Below are positions 8,682 through 17,740 of a stretch of DNA of 64,000 nucleotides, in pieces. A program made the translations under genes and the position numbers. Where the stretch lies: positions 1,736,001-1,800,000 of the forward strand of contig NZ_JATACI010000002.1 in the NCBI RefSeq assembly GCF_037892195.1, read 5' to 3'. How positions within the stretch are numbered: the first letter of the stretch is position 1; each line of letters starts with the position of its first letter. The DNA is from Yoonia sp. GPGPB17. GTDB taxonomy: Bacteria > Pseudomonadota > Alphaproteobacteria > Rhodobacterales > Rhodobacteraceae. The notes beneath the pieces were generated by a model that was not told where the DNA came from, ran no database searches, and saw nothing but the letters and a program-made list of their open reading frames with translations.

Positions 8682-10748
8682 ATGACAGGAACGCTTATCC
8701 TTGATCCACTGATCCCTCTCGTACTGCTCTACGGCGTCGCGACCTTGGCTTTGTTCGCCTTGATCCTGGCGGTCTGGCGACGTTTGCCGGGGTGGTGGCT
8801 GCGTGGTCTGGCAGGGCTTGCTTTGCTGGCCGCCATTGCAAACCCCAGTATCCAGCAGGAAAACCGCGAACCGCTCAGCGACATTGTGATGATGGTCGTA
8901 GATGAAAGCGCCAGCCAGCGCATCGGCGATCGCCCTGCACAGAATGCAGCAGCCATCGCGAACATCGAGGCCGAAGTCGCGCGTCAGTCAAACACGGAAT
9001 TACGCACTGTTACGCTGGGCGACGGCGAGGGCGACCTTGGGACGACCTTGATGACCGCCCTTTCTGCGGCGCTGGCCGAAGAGCCGCAAGCACGGATAGC
9101 GGGTATCATCCTTGTGACGGACGGGCGGCTGCACGACATTGAACGCACTCCGGGCCTGCCCGCACCTGTACACACGTTGCTCACAGGGCAACCTGATGAC
9201 TGGGATCGCCGCCTTGTCGTCGAAAACGCACCGGCCTTTGCGATTTTGGGCGAAGAGGTAAACCTGACACTGCGGATCGAAGATCAAGGGGCCGCGCCCG
9301 AAGCGGCCTCGGTGCCGCTGTCGATTTCCATTGATGGCGACGCGCCATTGACCGTGCCGGTCCCCGTGAGTGAGGATGTCCAGCTGCCCATCACCCTGCC
9401 GCATGGGGGGATGAACGTCCTGCAATTCACGATCCCAGAGGCCGAGGGCGAACTGACCAATCGCAACAATGCCGCCGTCGTGCAGATCAACGGCGTGCGG
9501 GACCGTTTGCGGGTTCTGCTTGTGTCAGGTGAACCACACCCCGGAGAGCGCACGTGGCGCAACCTGCTGAAATCCGATTCTTCGGTTGATCTGGTGCACT
9601 TCACCATTCTGCGCCCGCCTGAAAAGCAAGATGGCGTGCCCGTCAACGAGCTATCTCTGATCGCCTTTCCAACGCGCGAGCTGTTTTTGGAAAAGATCCA
9701 TGATTTCGACCTGATCATCTTTGACCGCTACCGCCGTCGCGGCATCCTGCCCACTGTCTATCTCGACAACATCCGCAGCTATGTTGAACAGGGTGGTGCT
9801 GTCCTGATTTCATCGGGACCAGAGTACGGCTCAGCCGAAAGCATCTATCGCTCTCCTCTTGGTCAAATCTTGCCCGGCGCGCCGACAGCGCGGGTTTTTG
9901 AAGAGGGCTTTGTGCCACAGATCACCGACCTTGGCGCACGTCATCCCGTCACAGAGGGGCTTGACGCACTATCCCCAAACCCTGAGGGCGAAGGTGCCGG
10001 TTGGGGCCGTTGGTTCCGGTTGGTCGATGTCCTTGTACCGCAAGATGCAATGACCGTGATGTCCGGCCTCGATAATCGCCCGCTTCTAACGCTGAACCGC
10101 GTTGGTGAAGGGCGCGTGGCTTTGATTGCATCGGATCATTCATGGCTTTGGGATCGGGGCTATGAGGGTGGCGGGCCACAGCTTGAATTGCTGCGCCGCC
10201 TTGCACATTGGATGATGAAAGAACCCGAGCTTGAGGAAGAGGCGCTTTGGGTTGAACCCGCCGGGCAGACGATGCGTATTATTCGGCGCACGCTCTCTTT
10301 GGAAACAGGCGATGTCATTGTGACCCATCCCGACGGGACCGAAACAACACTGCGATTGGAAGAAGTGTCGCCCGGGCGGTTTGAAACACTCTGGGAAGCG
10401 CCGGAGATTGGCCTTTACCGATTGGACGATGGCGAAGAGACCGCCGTCATTGCTTTGGGCCCTGCCGCACCGCGGGAGTTCGAACAAACCATCGCGGATG
10501 GTGGGCTATTGGCGCCCGTCGTGGAAAGCACGCGCGGCGCGATCCTGCCGATCTCAGCAGGCGATATCAACATACGGACCGTGCGCGAAGGCCGCCCTGC
10601 CGCCGGACGCGGCTGGATCGGGATCACCCCACGCAACGCATTCCGCACCGCCGAGATCAGTATCAATCCACTTCTGCCTGCATGGGCGTTTCTTTTGCTT
10701 GCGTCGCTTCTGATGGTCGGCGCATGGCTTCGTGAAGGGCGGCGATAG
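8682..10748 (+). CDS. Membrane protein with VWA-like and glutamine amidotransferase-like regions
   Basis: 688 aa from the ATG one base after the previous stop. Two N-terminal helices (about residues 5-65) precede a VWA-like segment, DIVMMVVDESASQRIGD, in which the MIDAS DxSxS is imperfect. The middle has a class I amidotransferase-like fold (FDLIIFDRYRRRGILP, GGAVLISSGPEYG) without an obvious catalytic Cys, and the C-terminus ends in one helix (PAWAFLLLASLLMVGAWL). Such proteins commonly close MoxR-DUF58-DUF4159 operons in alphaproteobacteria and are thought to take part in envelope integrity. Exact role unknown. Confidence 0.78.
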   Translation: MTGTLILDPLIPLVLLYGVATLALFALILAVWRRLPGWWLRGLAGLALLAAIANPSIQQENREPLSDIVMMVVDESASQRIGDRPAQNAAAIANIEAEVARQSNTELRTVTLGDGEGDLGTTLMTALSAALAEEPQARIAGIILVTDGRLHDIERTPGLPAPVHTLLTGQPDDWDRRLVVENAPAFAILGEEVNLTLRIEDQGAAPEAASVPLSISIDGDAPLTVPVPVSEDVQLPITLPHGGMNVLQFTIPEAEGELTNRNNAAVVQINGVRDRLRVLLVSGEPHPGERTWRNLLKSDSSVDLVHFTILRPPEKQDGVPVNELSLIAFPTRELFLEKIHDFDLIIFDRYRRRGILPTVYLDNIRSYVEQGGAVLISSGPEYGSAESIYRSPLGQILPGAPTARVFEEGFVPQITDLGARHPVTEGLDALSPNPEGEGAGWGRWFRLVDVLVPQDAMTVMSGLDNRPLLTLNRVGEGRVALIASDHSWLWDRGYEGGGPQLELLRRLAHWMMKEPELEEEALWVEPAGQTMRIIRRTLSLETGDVIVTHPDGTETTLRLEEVSPGRFETLWEAPEIGLYRLDDGEETAVIALGPAAPREFEQTIADGGLLAPVVESTRGAILPISAGDINIRTVREGRPAAGRGWIGITPRNAFRTAEISINPLLPAWAFLLLASLLMVGAWLREGRR

Positions 10749-10752
10749 CCCA

Positions 10753-11673
10753 ATGATCGTTACGATCCTGAAAGTGCTGGGCGTCATCACTTTTGCTCTG
10801 CTCACATTGGTCGGGTGCCAAACCATCCGCAATTCGGGCAATATCCCACTAGCTGCGCCGTCACCCGAAACGTTACGCATTGCGACCTACAATGTGCACT
10901 ACATCATCCTTGAGCGCGATACCGGCGCTTGGTCTGTGGGTGATTGGGAACGACGCAAGACGCCACTCGATCTTGCCTTTAAAGCAGTGGGCGCCGATGT
11001 CATCGGGTTTCAAGAGATGGAGAGCTTTGGGCGTGGCAGTGGGGGTCGCATCAATCTGACGCTTGACTGGCTGCTGGAAAACAACCCCGACTATGCGGCC
11101 GCCGCAGTCGGGGATCCTTCTGCTTTCCCATCGACCCAGCCAATACTCTATCGCCCTGCGCGGCTGACCTTGCTTGATCAGGGTTGGTTCTTTTTCTCGG
11201 ACACCCCGGATGTGATTTACTCACGTACCTTCAACGGTTCATTTCCGGCTTTCACGTCTTGGGCGCAGTTCAGGGATGACCGCAGCGGCGAAGTCTTTCG
11301 CGTGGTCAATCTGCATACGGACTTCGGCAGCCGTTCCAATCGTATTCAATCGATTGAATTGGTGGCAGACCGCATCAAACCTTGGATGAATGAAAACGAA
11401 ACGCTCTTTGTTATCGGAGATTTCAACGGACGTATTGGTGATACCGTTGTCGATATTCTGGCTGACATGGGCCTGGATTTTGCCCCCGTGCAGGGATCAA
11501 CGTTCCATTTCAATAGCGGCATCAACCTGTTTGGCGCAATTGACCACATTGCAACCACCGGAACCGCTCAACTGGTTAATGAACCTGTCGTTTTGCGTCA
11601 AAAGTTTGATGGCGAATGGCCGACCGACCACTATCCGGTTGTTGCCGACTACCTGCTTGGCGCGGACCGCTAG
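10753..11673 (+). CDS. Lipoprotein endonuclease/exonuclease/phosphatase family enzyme
   Basis: 306 aa from the ATG at 10753, 4 bp after the previous stop. The N-terminus has a lipobox (TLVGCQ, Cys about residue 20), so it is a predicted membrane-anchored periplasmic lipoprotein. EEP-fold motifs are RIATYNVHY, GFQEMESFG (metal Glu), VNLHTDFGS, VIGDFNGRIGD and DHYPVVADY (catalytic His). The substrate could be a nucleic acid, phospholipid or inositol phosphate. It is the last gene of the moxR operon. Confidence 0.85.
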   Translation: MIVTILKVLGVITFALLTLVGCQTIRNSGNIPLAAPSPETLRIATYNVHYIILERDTGAWSVGDWERRKTPLDLAFKAVGADVIGFQEMESFGRGSGGRINLTLDWLLENNPDYAAAAVGDPSAFPSTQPILYRPARLTLLDQGWFFFSDTPDVIYSRTFNGSFPAFTSWAQFRDDRSGEVFRVVNLHTDFGSRSNRIQSIELVADRIKPWMNENETLFVIGDFNGRIGDTVVDILADMGLDFAPVQGSTFHFNSGINLFGAIDHIATTGTAQLVNEPVVLRQKFDGEWPTDHYPVVADYLLGADR

Positions 11674-12008
11674 TTATCAAGCACAACTTCGAACAGATCG
11701 TCGGACCAGCCATCCACATTGCAGCGCGCGCGGACATAAACGACCGTCGCGCCCTCTGGCACCACAACACCTGACAATGATCGCGTAAACGGCTGTTCGG
11801 TCACATGCGGATGCAACAGTTCGCGGATACCAAGGCTATTGCCATCTGCATCCAGCACCTCCCACCCATCGGCGTAGTGGTCCCAGCCGGTATCAGGATG
11901 GGACAGCGTCACACTAAAGCGGTCCCCGTCAACCGTCACGTTTTCGATAACAGGGCCATCCGCAAAAGCGGGCACGGCAAGAAGGGCAAAAGCAAATGCA
12001 AGTCTCAT
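11670..12008 (-). CDS. Small exported protein of unknown function
   Basis: 112 aa. A signal peptide (MRLAFAFALLAVPAFA, cleavage after AFA) is followed by a small beta-rich domain (VIENVTVDGDRFSVTLSHPDTGW, with W and acidic residues). No family recognised; probably periplasmic. The start overlaps the stop of the DUF599 gene by 4 bp, so the two are co-transcribed. Its stop TAG shares the palindrome CTAG with the stop of the convergent lipoprotein gene (11670-11673). Confidence 0.72.
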   Translation of the reverse strand: MRLAFAFALLAVPAFADGPVIENVTVDGDRFSVTLSHPDTGWDHYADGWEVLDADGNSLGIRELLHPHVTEQPFTRSLSGVVVPEGATVVYVRARCNVDGWSDDLFEVVLDN

Positions 12009-12703
12009 GCTTTCTCCTGTAACAGAATACTGCGTGGCAGCGATGCAAATTCCCGTGACCAGACGACCCAGACCACCAAAACGGTCGATATCATCAAGGC
12101 AATCGGCCCTAAAAGCCACGCGAGTGCTGCCAAGGCAAAGTACATCGCACGCAGACCGCGGTTAAAGTTAATCGCAGCACGTATATTCAACTCTGCCGCT
12201 TGTGCAGCACGCGGGTAGGCGATTGGGTCCCGTGGGTCATTAGGCACAGCAGCCATCATCACAGCACAATATCCAAAGACCCTGTTGGCCCAGACGAATT
12301 TCAAAAAAGCATTGGTCAGAAAAATTGCGACGAAAGCGAGCTTTAGTTGAAAGATCACAACCGGTACCGCCATCTCTGTTACCTCCGCTGCCACACCACG
12401 CAGCGGTTCGGTATTGCTTACCAGGGCCAAGACCCCACCGACAGCTAACAAACAGGTCGAGGCAAAAAACGATGTCCCCTGCCGCAGGCTGGCCAAAATC
12501 TGACTGTCAAAGATGCGCGGATCACGGGTCACAAAAACCTTCATCCAGTCGCGCCGCCGCTCTGACATCAGGACGGTGACAGAAGGCCGTTTTGCGCCCG
12601 CATGCTCGATCATCCAACTGATGACGAACCAAGCGATCAGAATTGCGCCTGCCGCAGCTAAATCGAGCGGGCCTAAAAGTGCCATATGATCAAGTATTTG
12701 CAT
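12005..12703 (-). CDS. DUF599 family membrane protein
   Basis: 232 aa with four to five hydrophobic segments. The family signature is clear: SERRRDWMKVFVTRDPRI, then QGTSFFASTCLLAVGGVLALV, FLKFVWANRVFGYCAV, and GLRAMYFALAALAWLLGP. Function unknown. Translationally coupled to the small exported protein downstream. It is divergent from glcD, and the 91-bp gap between the starts holds the inverted repeat at 12749-12771, so both genes may be regulated together (inference). Confidence 0.85.
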   Translation of the reverse strand: MQILDHMALLGPLDLAAAGAILIAWFVISWMIEHAGAKRPSVTVLMSERRRDWMKVFVTRDPRIFDSQILASLRQGTSFFASTCLLAVGGVLALVSNTEPLRGVAAEVTEMAVPVVIFQLKLAFVAIFLTNAFLKFVWANRVFGYCAVMMAAVPNDPRDPIAYPRAAQAAELNIRAAINFNRGLRAMYFALAALAWLLGPIALMISTVLVVWVVWSREFASLPRSILLQEKA

Positions 12704-12748
12704 AAACGCTTGTTTAACCCCAACAGTTGAGACTTGCTATATCTCAAA

Positions 12749-12771
12749 ATTGGTAATATATTTTTACCAAT
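12749..12771. promoter_or_regulatory. Candidate FadR/GntR-type operator in front of glcD
   Basis: Inverted repeat ATTGGTAA-N7-TTACCAAT, perfect over 8-bp arms, ending 23 bp before the glcD start codon. The half sites TTGGT/ACCAA are those of the GlcC/LldR/PdhR branch of the GntR family, but with 11 bp between the core half sites. The same arrangement (TTGGTCA-N7-TGACCAA) lies upstream of the FadR-type regulator gene at 32.4 kb. Confidence 0.65.
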
Positions 12772-12794
12772 CAGCCATTCAGGGGAATCGTCAG

Positions 12795-14228
12795 ATGGAA
12801 ATGCCAGCACCAAATGCCAGCGTTCTTTCGCGCAAAGCGCAGATCGTAGCGCGCTTGTACGAAGTCCTGCCGCGCGACGCGGTGATTTCGGATGAACACG
12901 AAACACGGGCCTATGAATGCGACGCGCTGACAGCTTACAAATGTCCACCCCTTTGCGCGGTTTTGCCTGCGAATACACAGGAAGTGTCGGATGTTTTGCG
13001 CATCTGTCACGAAATGGGCGTGCCCGTTGTGCCACGCGGTTCTGGTACGTCCCTCGCTGGTGGCGCGCTTCCTACTGCCGATTGCGTGATACTTGGCGTG
13101 GCGAAAATGAACGACGTCATCGAAACGAATTATGATGACCGTTATGTGCGGGTGCAGACCGGACGCACAAACCTTTCCGTCACTGGCGCCGTCGAAACAA
13201 ACGGCTTCTTTTATGCCCCGGACCCATCCAGCCAATTGGCCTGCGCCATTGCAGGTAATATCGCCATGAACTCTGGCGGGGCACACTGCCTGAAGTACGG
13301 TGTGACAACCAACAACCTCATGGGTGTGACCATGGTCCTTATGGATGGCACCGTGGTCGAGATTGGCGGCGCGCATCTGGATGCTGGCGGTTTGGACATC
13401 CTAGGCGTGATTTGCGGCTCCGAAGGCCAGCTTGGCGTTGTGACCGAAGCAACGCTACGCATCCTGCACAAGCCAGAAGGCGCCCGCCCGGTCCTGATGG
13501 GCTATGACAGTTCCGAAGTGGCCGGACAGGTTGTGACCGATATCATCAAGGCTGGCATCTTGCCCGTTGCAATCGAATTCATGGACCGTCCCTGTATTGA
13601 GGCGACTGAAGCCTTCGCTAAAGCCGGGTATCCAATGTGCGAGGCCTTGTTGATCGTCGAAGTCGAAGGCTCTGACGCTGAAATTGACGCGCAACTAAAG
13701 CTGATCATGGAGATCGCGGCCAGCCATAACCCGGTCGAGCTGCGCGAAGCGAAAGACGCTGATGAGGCTGGTCGCATCTGGCTGGGCCGCAAATCAGCCT
13801 TCGGCGCGATGGGGCAAATCAACGACTATATGTGCCTTGATGGCACGATCCCTGTGTCCTCTCTGCCCTTCGTGCTGAAACGGATTGGCGAGATGTCAAA
13901 GGAATTCGGCCTTGATGTGGGCAACGTGTTCCACGCCGGTGATGGCAACATGCACCCGCTGATCCTGTTTGATGCCAATAAGCCCGGCGATCTGGAGCTT
14001 TGCGAAGACTTTGGCGCTGAAATCCTGAAACTCTGCGTGGAGGTCGGAGGTTGCCTGACCGGCGAGCATGGTGTCGGCATTGAAAAGCGCGACCTGATGA
14101 ATGTGCAGTACGATCCTGCTGATCTGGAAGCGCAGATGGCGATCAAGGATATCTTTGATCCCGCCTGGCTGTTGAACGCAGCCAAGGTGTTTCCCCTTGA
14201 GACATCTCAGGCCAGACGCGCCGCCTAG
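12795..14228 (+). CDS. glcD: Glycolate oxidase FAD-linked subunit
   Basis: 477 aa, usual GlcD length. FAD-binding type 4 domain at the N-terminus (VVPRGSGTSLAGGALP near residue 80; AIAGNIAMNSGGAHCLKYG) and the FAD-oxidase C-terminal domain (VFHAGDGNMHPLILFD, LTGEHGVGIEKRDL). It oxidises glycolate (or D-lactate) to glyoxylate at the membrane together with GlcE and GlcF. The ATG at 12795 is chosen because AGGGGAAT precedes it and the frame upstream runs through the operator. First gene of glcDEF. Glycolate specificity rests on the three-gene context. Confidence 0.93.
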   Translation: MEMPAPNASVLSRKAQIVARLYEVLPRDAVISDEHETRAYECDALTAYKCPPLCAVLPANTQEVSDVLRICHEMGVPVVPRGSGTSLAGGALPTADCVILGVAKMNDVIETNYDDRYVRVQTGRTNLSVTGAVETNGFFYAPDPSSQLACAIAGNIAMNSGGAHCLKYGVTTNNLMGVTMVLMDGTVVEIGGAHLDAGGLDILGVICGSEGQLGVVTEATLRILHKPEGARPVLMGYDSSEVAGQVVTDIIKAGILPVAIEFMDRPCIEATEAFAKAGYPMCEALLIVEVEGSDAEIDAQLKLIMEIAASHNPVELREAKDADEAGRIWLGRKSAFGAMGQINDYMCLDGTIPVSSLPFVLKRIGEMSKEFGLDVGNVFHAGDGNMHPLILFDANKPGDLELCEDFGAEILKLCVEVGGCLTGEHGVGIEKRDLMNVQYDPADLEAQMAIKDIFDPAWLLNAAKVFPLETSQARRAA

Positions 14229-14231
14229 TCA

Positions 14232-14263
14232 GGGGCTTTGCCCCAGCCCCGAATTCCGGGGCT
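14232..14263. repeat. Two adjacent short hairpins between glcD and glcE
   Basis: GGGGC-TTT-GCCCC (14232-14244) is followed at once by AGCCCC-N7-GGGGCT (14245-14263). No T-run follows, so this is not a classic terminator. It resembles intergenic GC hairpins that dampen or stabilise segmental mRNA in operons. The 73-bp glcD-glcE gap is otherwise unremarkable. Confidence 0.55.
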
Positions 14264-14301
14264 CCCCCAAGGTATTATTTTTGAACGTAAGAAGATCAGT
14301 C

Positions 14302-15423
14302 ATGACGCCCAAAACCGAAGAAGAGCTTGCCCAGATGATCGCCGGGGCCAATGGTCCCTTGCGGATTAAAGGCGGTGGCACCCGGCCCATCGGGCGTTGC
14401 GACGGTGATGCATTGAGCACCTCTGCGATGAGTGGGATCAGTCTCTATGAACCCGGTGCACTGACGATTGTTGCGGGCGCTGGCACCCCGATTGCAGAGG
14501 TCGAAAAAGTGCTGGCGGCGGAGAACCAGCGCCTGGCCTTTGAACCGATGGATCACCGGGCATTGCTTGGCACAACGGGAGAGCCGACGTTAGGCGGTAT
14601 GGCGGCCGCAAACGTCTCTGGCCCCCGTCGGATTTCCGTCGGGGCCTGCCGCGACTTTATGCTGGGTGTGCGGTTCGTTGATGGGCAGGGCAACATCATC
14701 AAAAACGGTGGCCGCGTGATGAAAAATGTCACGGGCTATGATCTGGTCAAACTAATGACGGGGTCGTATGGCACTTTGGGTGTCCTAACCGAAGTATCGC
14801 TGAAGGTGCTGCCGAATGTGGAAACCATTGGCACTGTGATGCTGCACGGCCTAACTGACGCGAAAGCCATTGAAGCGATGTCAGCCGCCCTCGGATCGCC
14901 CTTCGAGGCAACTGGTGTTGCACATTTCCCAAAGAGCAAGTTCGGCGATCCATTGACGATGATCCGCGTCGAAGGGTTTGAGTCCTCGGTAACCTACCGT
15001 GCAGAAAAACTGCGCGATCTGCTGAAATCCTACGGTGATGCAGAGATTCAAGTCGGTGCCACGGAAGGTCCGGGCTCTGCCGAGGGGTGGGCATGGGTAC
15101 GTGATGCCACGGCTTTCGCCGACCAAACCGGTGATGTCTGGCGCATCTCTGCCAAACCGTCTGATGCGGCTGAACTGGCCGCGAGAATGGACGCCAAAGC
15201 CGTGCAATACGATTGGGGCGGCGGCCTGATCTGGGCATTGACCGATGAAGGCCGCGATCTGCGCACTGCGCTGGGTGACTTCGATGGTCACGCAACACTG
15301 ATCCGGGGCAAGGCTGATGTGCCAACCTTCCAACCCGAGGTTCCTGCTCTGGCTGCCATCACCGCTGGCCTGCGCACCAAATTCGATCCACGCGGCATTC
15401 TTAACTCTGGGATCATGAGCTGA
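14302..15423 (+). CDS. glcE: Glycolate oxidase FAD-binding subunit
   Basis: 373 aa. FAD-binding type 4 domain only, as expected for GlcE: LRIKGGGTRPIGR near residue 22, LLGTTGEPTLGGMAAANVSGP near 95, and GGRVMKNVTGYDLVKLMTGSYG near 140. It lacks the FAD-oxidase C-terminal domain of GlcD. The ATG at 14302 fits the family start; the open frame upstream overlaps the hairpins. Its stop overlaps the glcF start by one base (TGATG). Confidence 0.93.
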   Translation: MTPKTEEELAQMIAGANGPLRIKGGGTRPIGRCDGDALSTSAMSGISLYEPGALTIVAGAGTPIAEVEKVLAAENQRLAFEPMDHRALLGTTGEPTLGGMAAANVSGPRRISVGACRDFMLGVRFVDGQGNIIKNGGRVMKNVTGYDLVKLMTGSYGTLGVLTEVSLKVLPNVETIGTVMLHGLTDAKAIEAMSAALGSPFEATGVAHFPKSKFGDPLTMIRVEGFESSVTYRAEKLRDLLKSYGDAEIQVGATEGPGSAEGWAWVRDATAFADQTGDVWRISAKPSDAAELAARMDAKAVQYDWGGGLIWALTDEGRDLRTALGDFDGHATLIRGKADVPTFQPEVPALAAITAGLRTKFDPRGILNSGIMS

Positions 15424-16745
15424 TGCAAACGACCTTTACCCCTGAACAACTCACCGATCCTGCAACTCAGCGCTCTAACGACATTCTGCGCTCTTGTGTG
15501 CATTGCGGCTTTTGCACCGCGACTTGCCCCACCTATCAGGTGCTGGGCGACGAGCTCGACAGCCCCCGCGGGCGTATCTACCTGATTAAGGATATGCTTG
15601 AGAACGACCGTAAACCGGACGAAAAGACCGTCAAACATATCGACCGCTGCCTGTCTTGTTTGGCCTGTATGACCACCTGCCCATCGGGTGTGCACTACAT
15701 GCACCTCGTCGACCATGCGCGCGCCTACATCGAAGAAAACTACGACAGGCCGTTCTCTGATCGTGCGCTGCGCTGGATTTTGGCGCGTATCCTGCCTTAT
15801 CCTATGCGGTTCCGCGTAGCCTTGCTCGCCGCAAAAATCGGCCGTCCCTTTGCGCGTCTGATGCCGGATGCACGCCTGCGCGCGATGTTGGAAATGGCGC
15901 CAAAGACGATCCCGCCGGTCAGCCGCAACGACGACCCGCAGACCTTCCCTGCGAAAGAAAAGAAAATGCGTGTCGCCCTGATGACAGGCTGCGCACAAAA
16001 GGCGCTGAACACGGATATCAATGATGCGACCATCCGCTTGCTCACCCGTCTGGGTGCCGAGGTTGTTGTCGCCGAAGGGGTAGAAGCTGCTGTGGCGCGC
16101 TTACGCACCATATGGGCAAAGAGAAGGAAAGCCACGCGACAGCGGCGAAAAGCATCCGCGCCTGGGCCAAGGAGATGGACGGCGAAGGCCTCGATGCCAT
16201 CGTCATCAACACATCGGGCTGCGGCACGACCGTCAAAGACTACGGGCACATGTTCCGCAGCGACGCGCTGGCCGACGATGCGGCACGCGTGTCGGCCATC
16301 GCGATGGATGTCTCTGAGCTTCTGATGAAGCTGGACATGCCGGAAGGCGAAGAAAAGGACACCAAAGTCGCCTATCATGCAGCCTGTTCGTTGCAGCATG
16401 GCCAGCAGATCAAGACCTTCCCAAAGGACTTGCTCAAAAAAGCAGGCTTCACTGTGCTGGAGCCCGCCGACAGCCATCTGTGCTGTGGCTCTGCAGGCAC
16501 CTACAACCTGATGCAGCCCGAGATTTCAAAGCAACTCAAGGACCGCAAGGTGCAAACACTTGAGGCACTGACGCCTGACATCATCTCGGCTAAGCAACAT
16601 CGGCTGCATGATGCAGATCGGCGGTGGCACCGATGTTCCTATCGTGCACACGGTCGAGTTGCTGGATTGGGCGACCGGCGGTCCGCAGCCACCGGCACTG
16701 ACCGCACCGGGAAAACGTGAGCCGCAAATCCCGATTTTGCGCTAA
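15423..16745 (+). CDS. glcF: Glycolate oxidase iron-sulfur subunit (two apparent frameshifts)
   Basis: About 440 aa when read through, the usual GlcF length. Two [4Fe-4S] clusters: CVHCGFCTATCPTY (near residue 22) and CLSCLACMTTCPSG (near 78). Two CCG cysteine-rich domains follow (ALMTGCAQKAL; NTSGCGTTVKDYGH; CCGSAGTYNLMQPE). The frame breaks near 16086, where the expected GCCGALTHHMG continues one base over, and again near 16590, after which IGCMMQIGGGTDVPIVHTVE resumes and ends at TAA 16743-16745. Both look like sequencing indels; the electron-transfer subunit is probably intact in the organism. Confidence 0.88.
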
Positions 16746-16781
16746 CGTCATAATCCTGCCCCAACTGTCAGCGAACCTAGC

Positions 16782-17609
16782 ATGATGAAGCGGACACAGA
16801 TGATACGGCAACTGGCACGTTCGGCGGTTTTGGTGATCGCAACTACCTTAGGTGCGCAGGCGCAAGACAGCGGATTAGTGACGCTTGAAACCCGTCAGGA
16901 AAGCCAGGGTTGGGAAGCCGTCGGGCGTTTAGATATTCGTGGCAAGGGGTTCTGCACGGCCGCTTTGATCCGCGACCGCCTGATCTTGACGGCAGCCCAC
17001 TGCCTTTATGACATTGATGGCACTTTGATCGACCCCAGTCGGTTTTCTTTTCAGGCAGGGCTGCGCGACGGGCTGGCACAAACGACACGATCAGTTATCC
17101 GCGGGATCGCGCACCCTGATTATACCCACAGCGGTGAGGCCACGAACGCCCGCGCAGTCGCCATTGACATCGCCGTGCTGGAACTTGACAGGCCTATTCG
17201 CAACACCCGCATGCGGCCCTACCGCATTGCTGAACGCCCCATCACAGGTGATCAGGTTGGCGTTGTGTCATACGGACGCGGGCGCGAGGATGCAGCAAGC
17301 CTGCAACAAGTCTGCAACGTTCTGGGGCGGCAGACGGGTGTGATCGTCATGACCTGCGATGTTGAATATGGTTCCAGCGGATCACCGGTTTTCATGATGA
17401 ATGATGGCGAAACACGCATTGCATCGGTCGTATCGGCAATGGCACATGTGAATGGACAGAAGGTATCGCTCGGCACGTCGCTGGAGGGGCCATTGAATGC
17501 CCTGCTCAGCCACTTCGCCACACTGGGCCCCGCGCGCCCCGGTGGCACGCAGCGGCTGATCAACGCGGATGAACGCAACGACACAGGCGCAAAGTTCATC
17601 CGCCCCTAA
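16782..17609 (+). CDS. Secreted trypsin-like serine protease
   Basis: 275 aa. A signal peptide (ends in TTLGAQAQ near residue 28) precedes a chymotrypsin/S1 domain. The triad is visible: LTAAHC (His), AIDIAVLEL (Asp) and GSSGSPVF (Ser in GxSGxP). Cysteines in FCTAAL/AAHC and QVCN/MTCD can form the usual disulfides. Length and arrangement match periplasmic V8-like or trypsin-like proteases of Rhodobacteraceae. Substrate unknown. It starts 37 bp after glcF but is functionally unrelated. Confidence 0.87.
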   Translation: MMKRTQMIRQLARSAVLVIATTLGAQAQDSGLVTLETRQESQGWEAVGRLDIRGKGFCTAALIRDRLILTAAHCLYDIDGTLIDPSRFSFQAGLRDGLAQTTRSVIRGIAHPDYTHSGEATNARAVAIDIAVLELDRPIRNTRMRPYRIAERPITGDQVGVVSYGRGREDAASLQQVCNVLGRQTGVIVMTCDVEYGSSGSPVFMMNDGETRIASVVSAMAHVNGQKVSLGTSLEGPLNALLSHFATLGPARPGGTQRLINADERNDTGAKFIRP

Positions 17610-17613
17610 ACCT

Positions 17614-17643
17614 CTTGAAAGCGCGGAACGACGTTCCCAAATA
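17614..17643 (+). promoter_or_regulatory. Sigma-32 (RpoH)-type heat-shock promoter
   Basis: CTTGAAA (17614-17620), 15 bp, then CCCAAATA (17636-17643). This is close to the heat-shock consensus CTTGAAA-N11-16-CCCATNT. It lies about 100 bp upstream of the Hsp20 gene in the same direction, directly after the protease stop. Seen in the sequence; activity is inferred. Confidence 0.65.
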
Positions 17644-17740
17644 GAAAGCACGGGGATGCCAATGATGGGTCCCTGCAAACCGGCCTGTCCCAGCTGGAAA
17701 GGCTATCATATTGTTATCGCTTAAGAAAAGGATGACCCAA

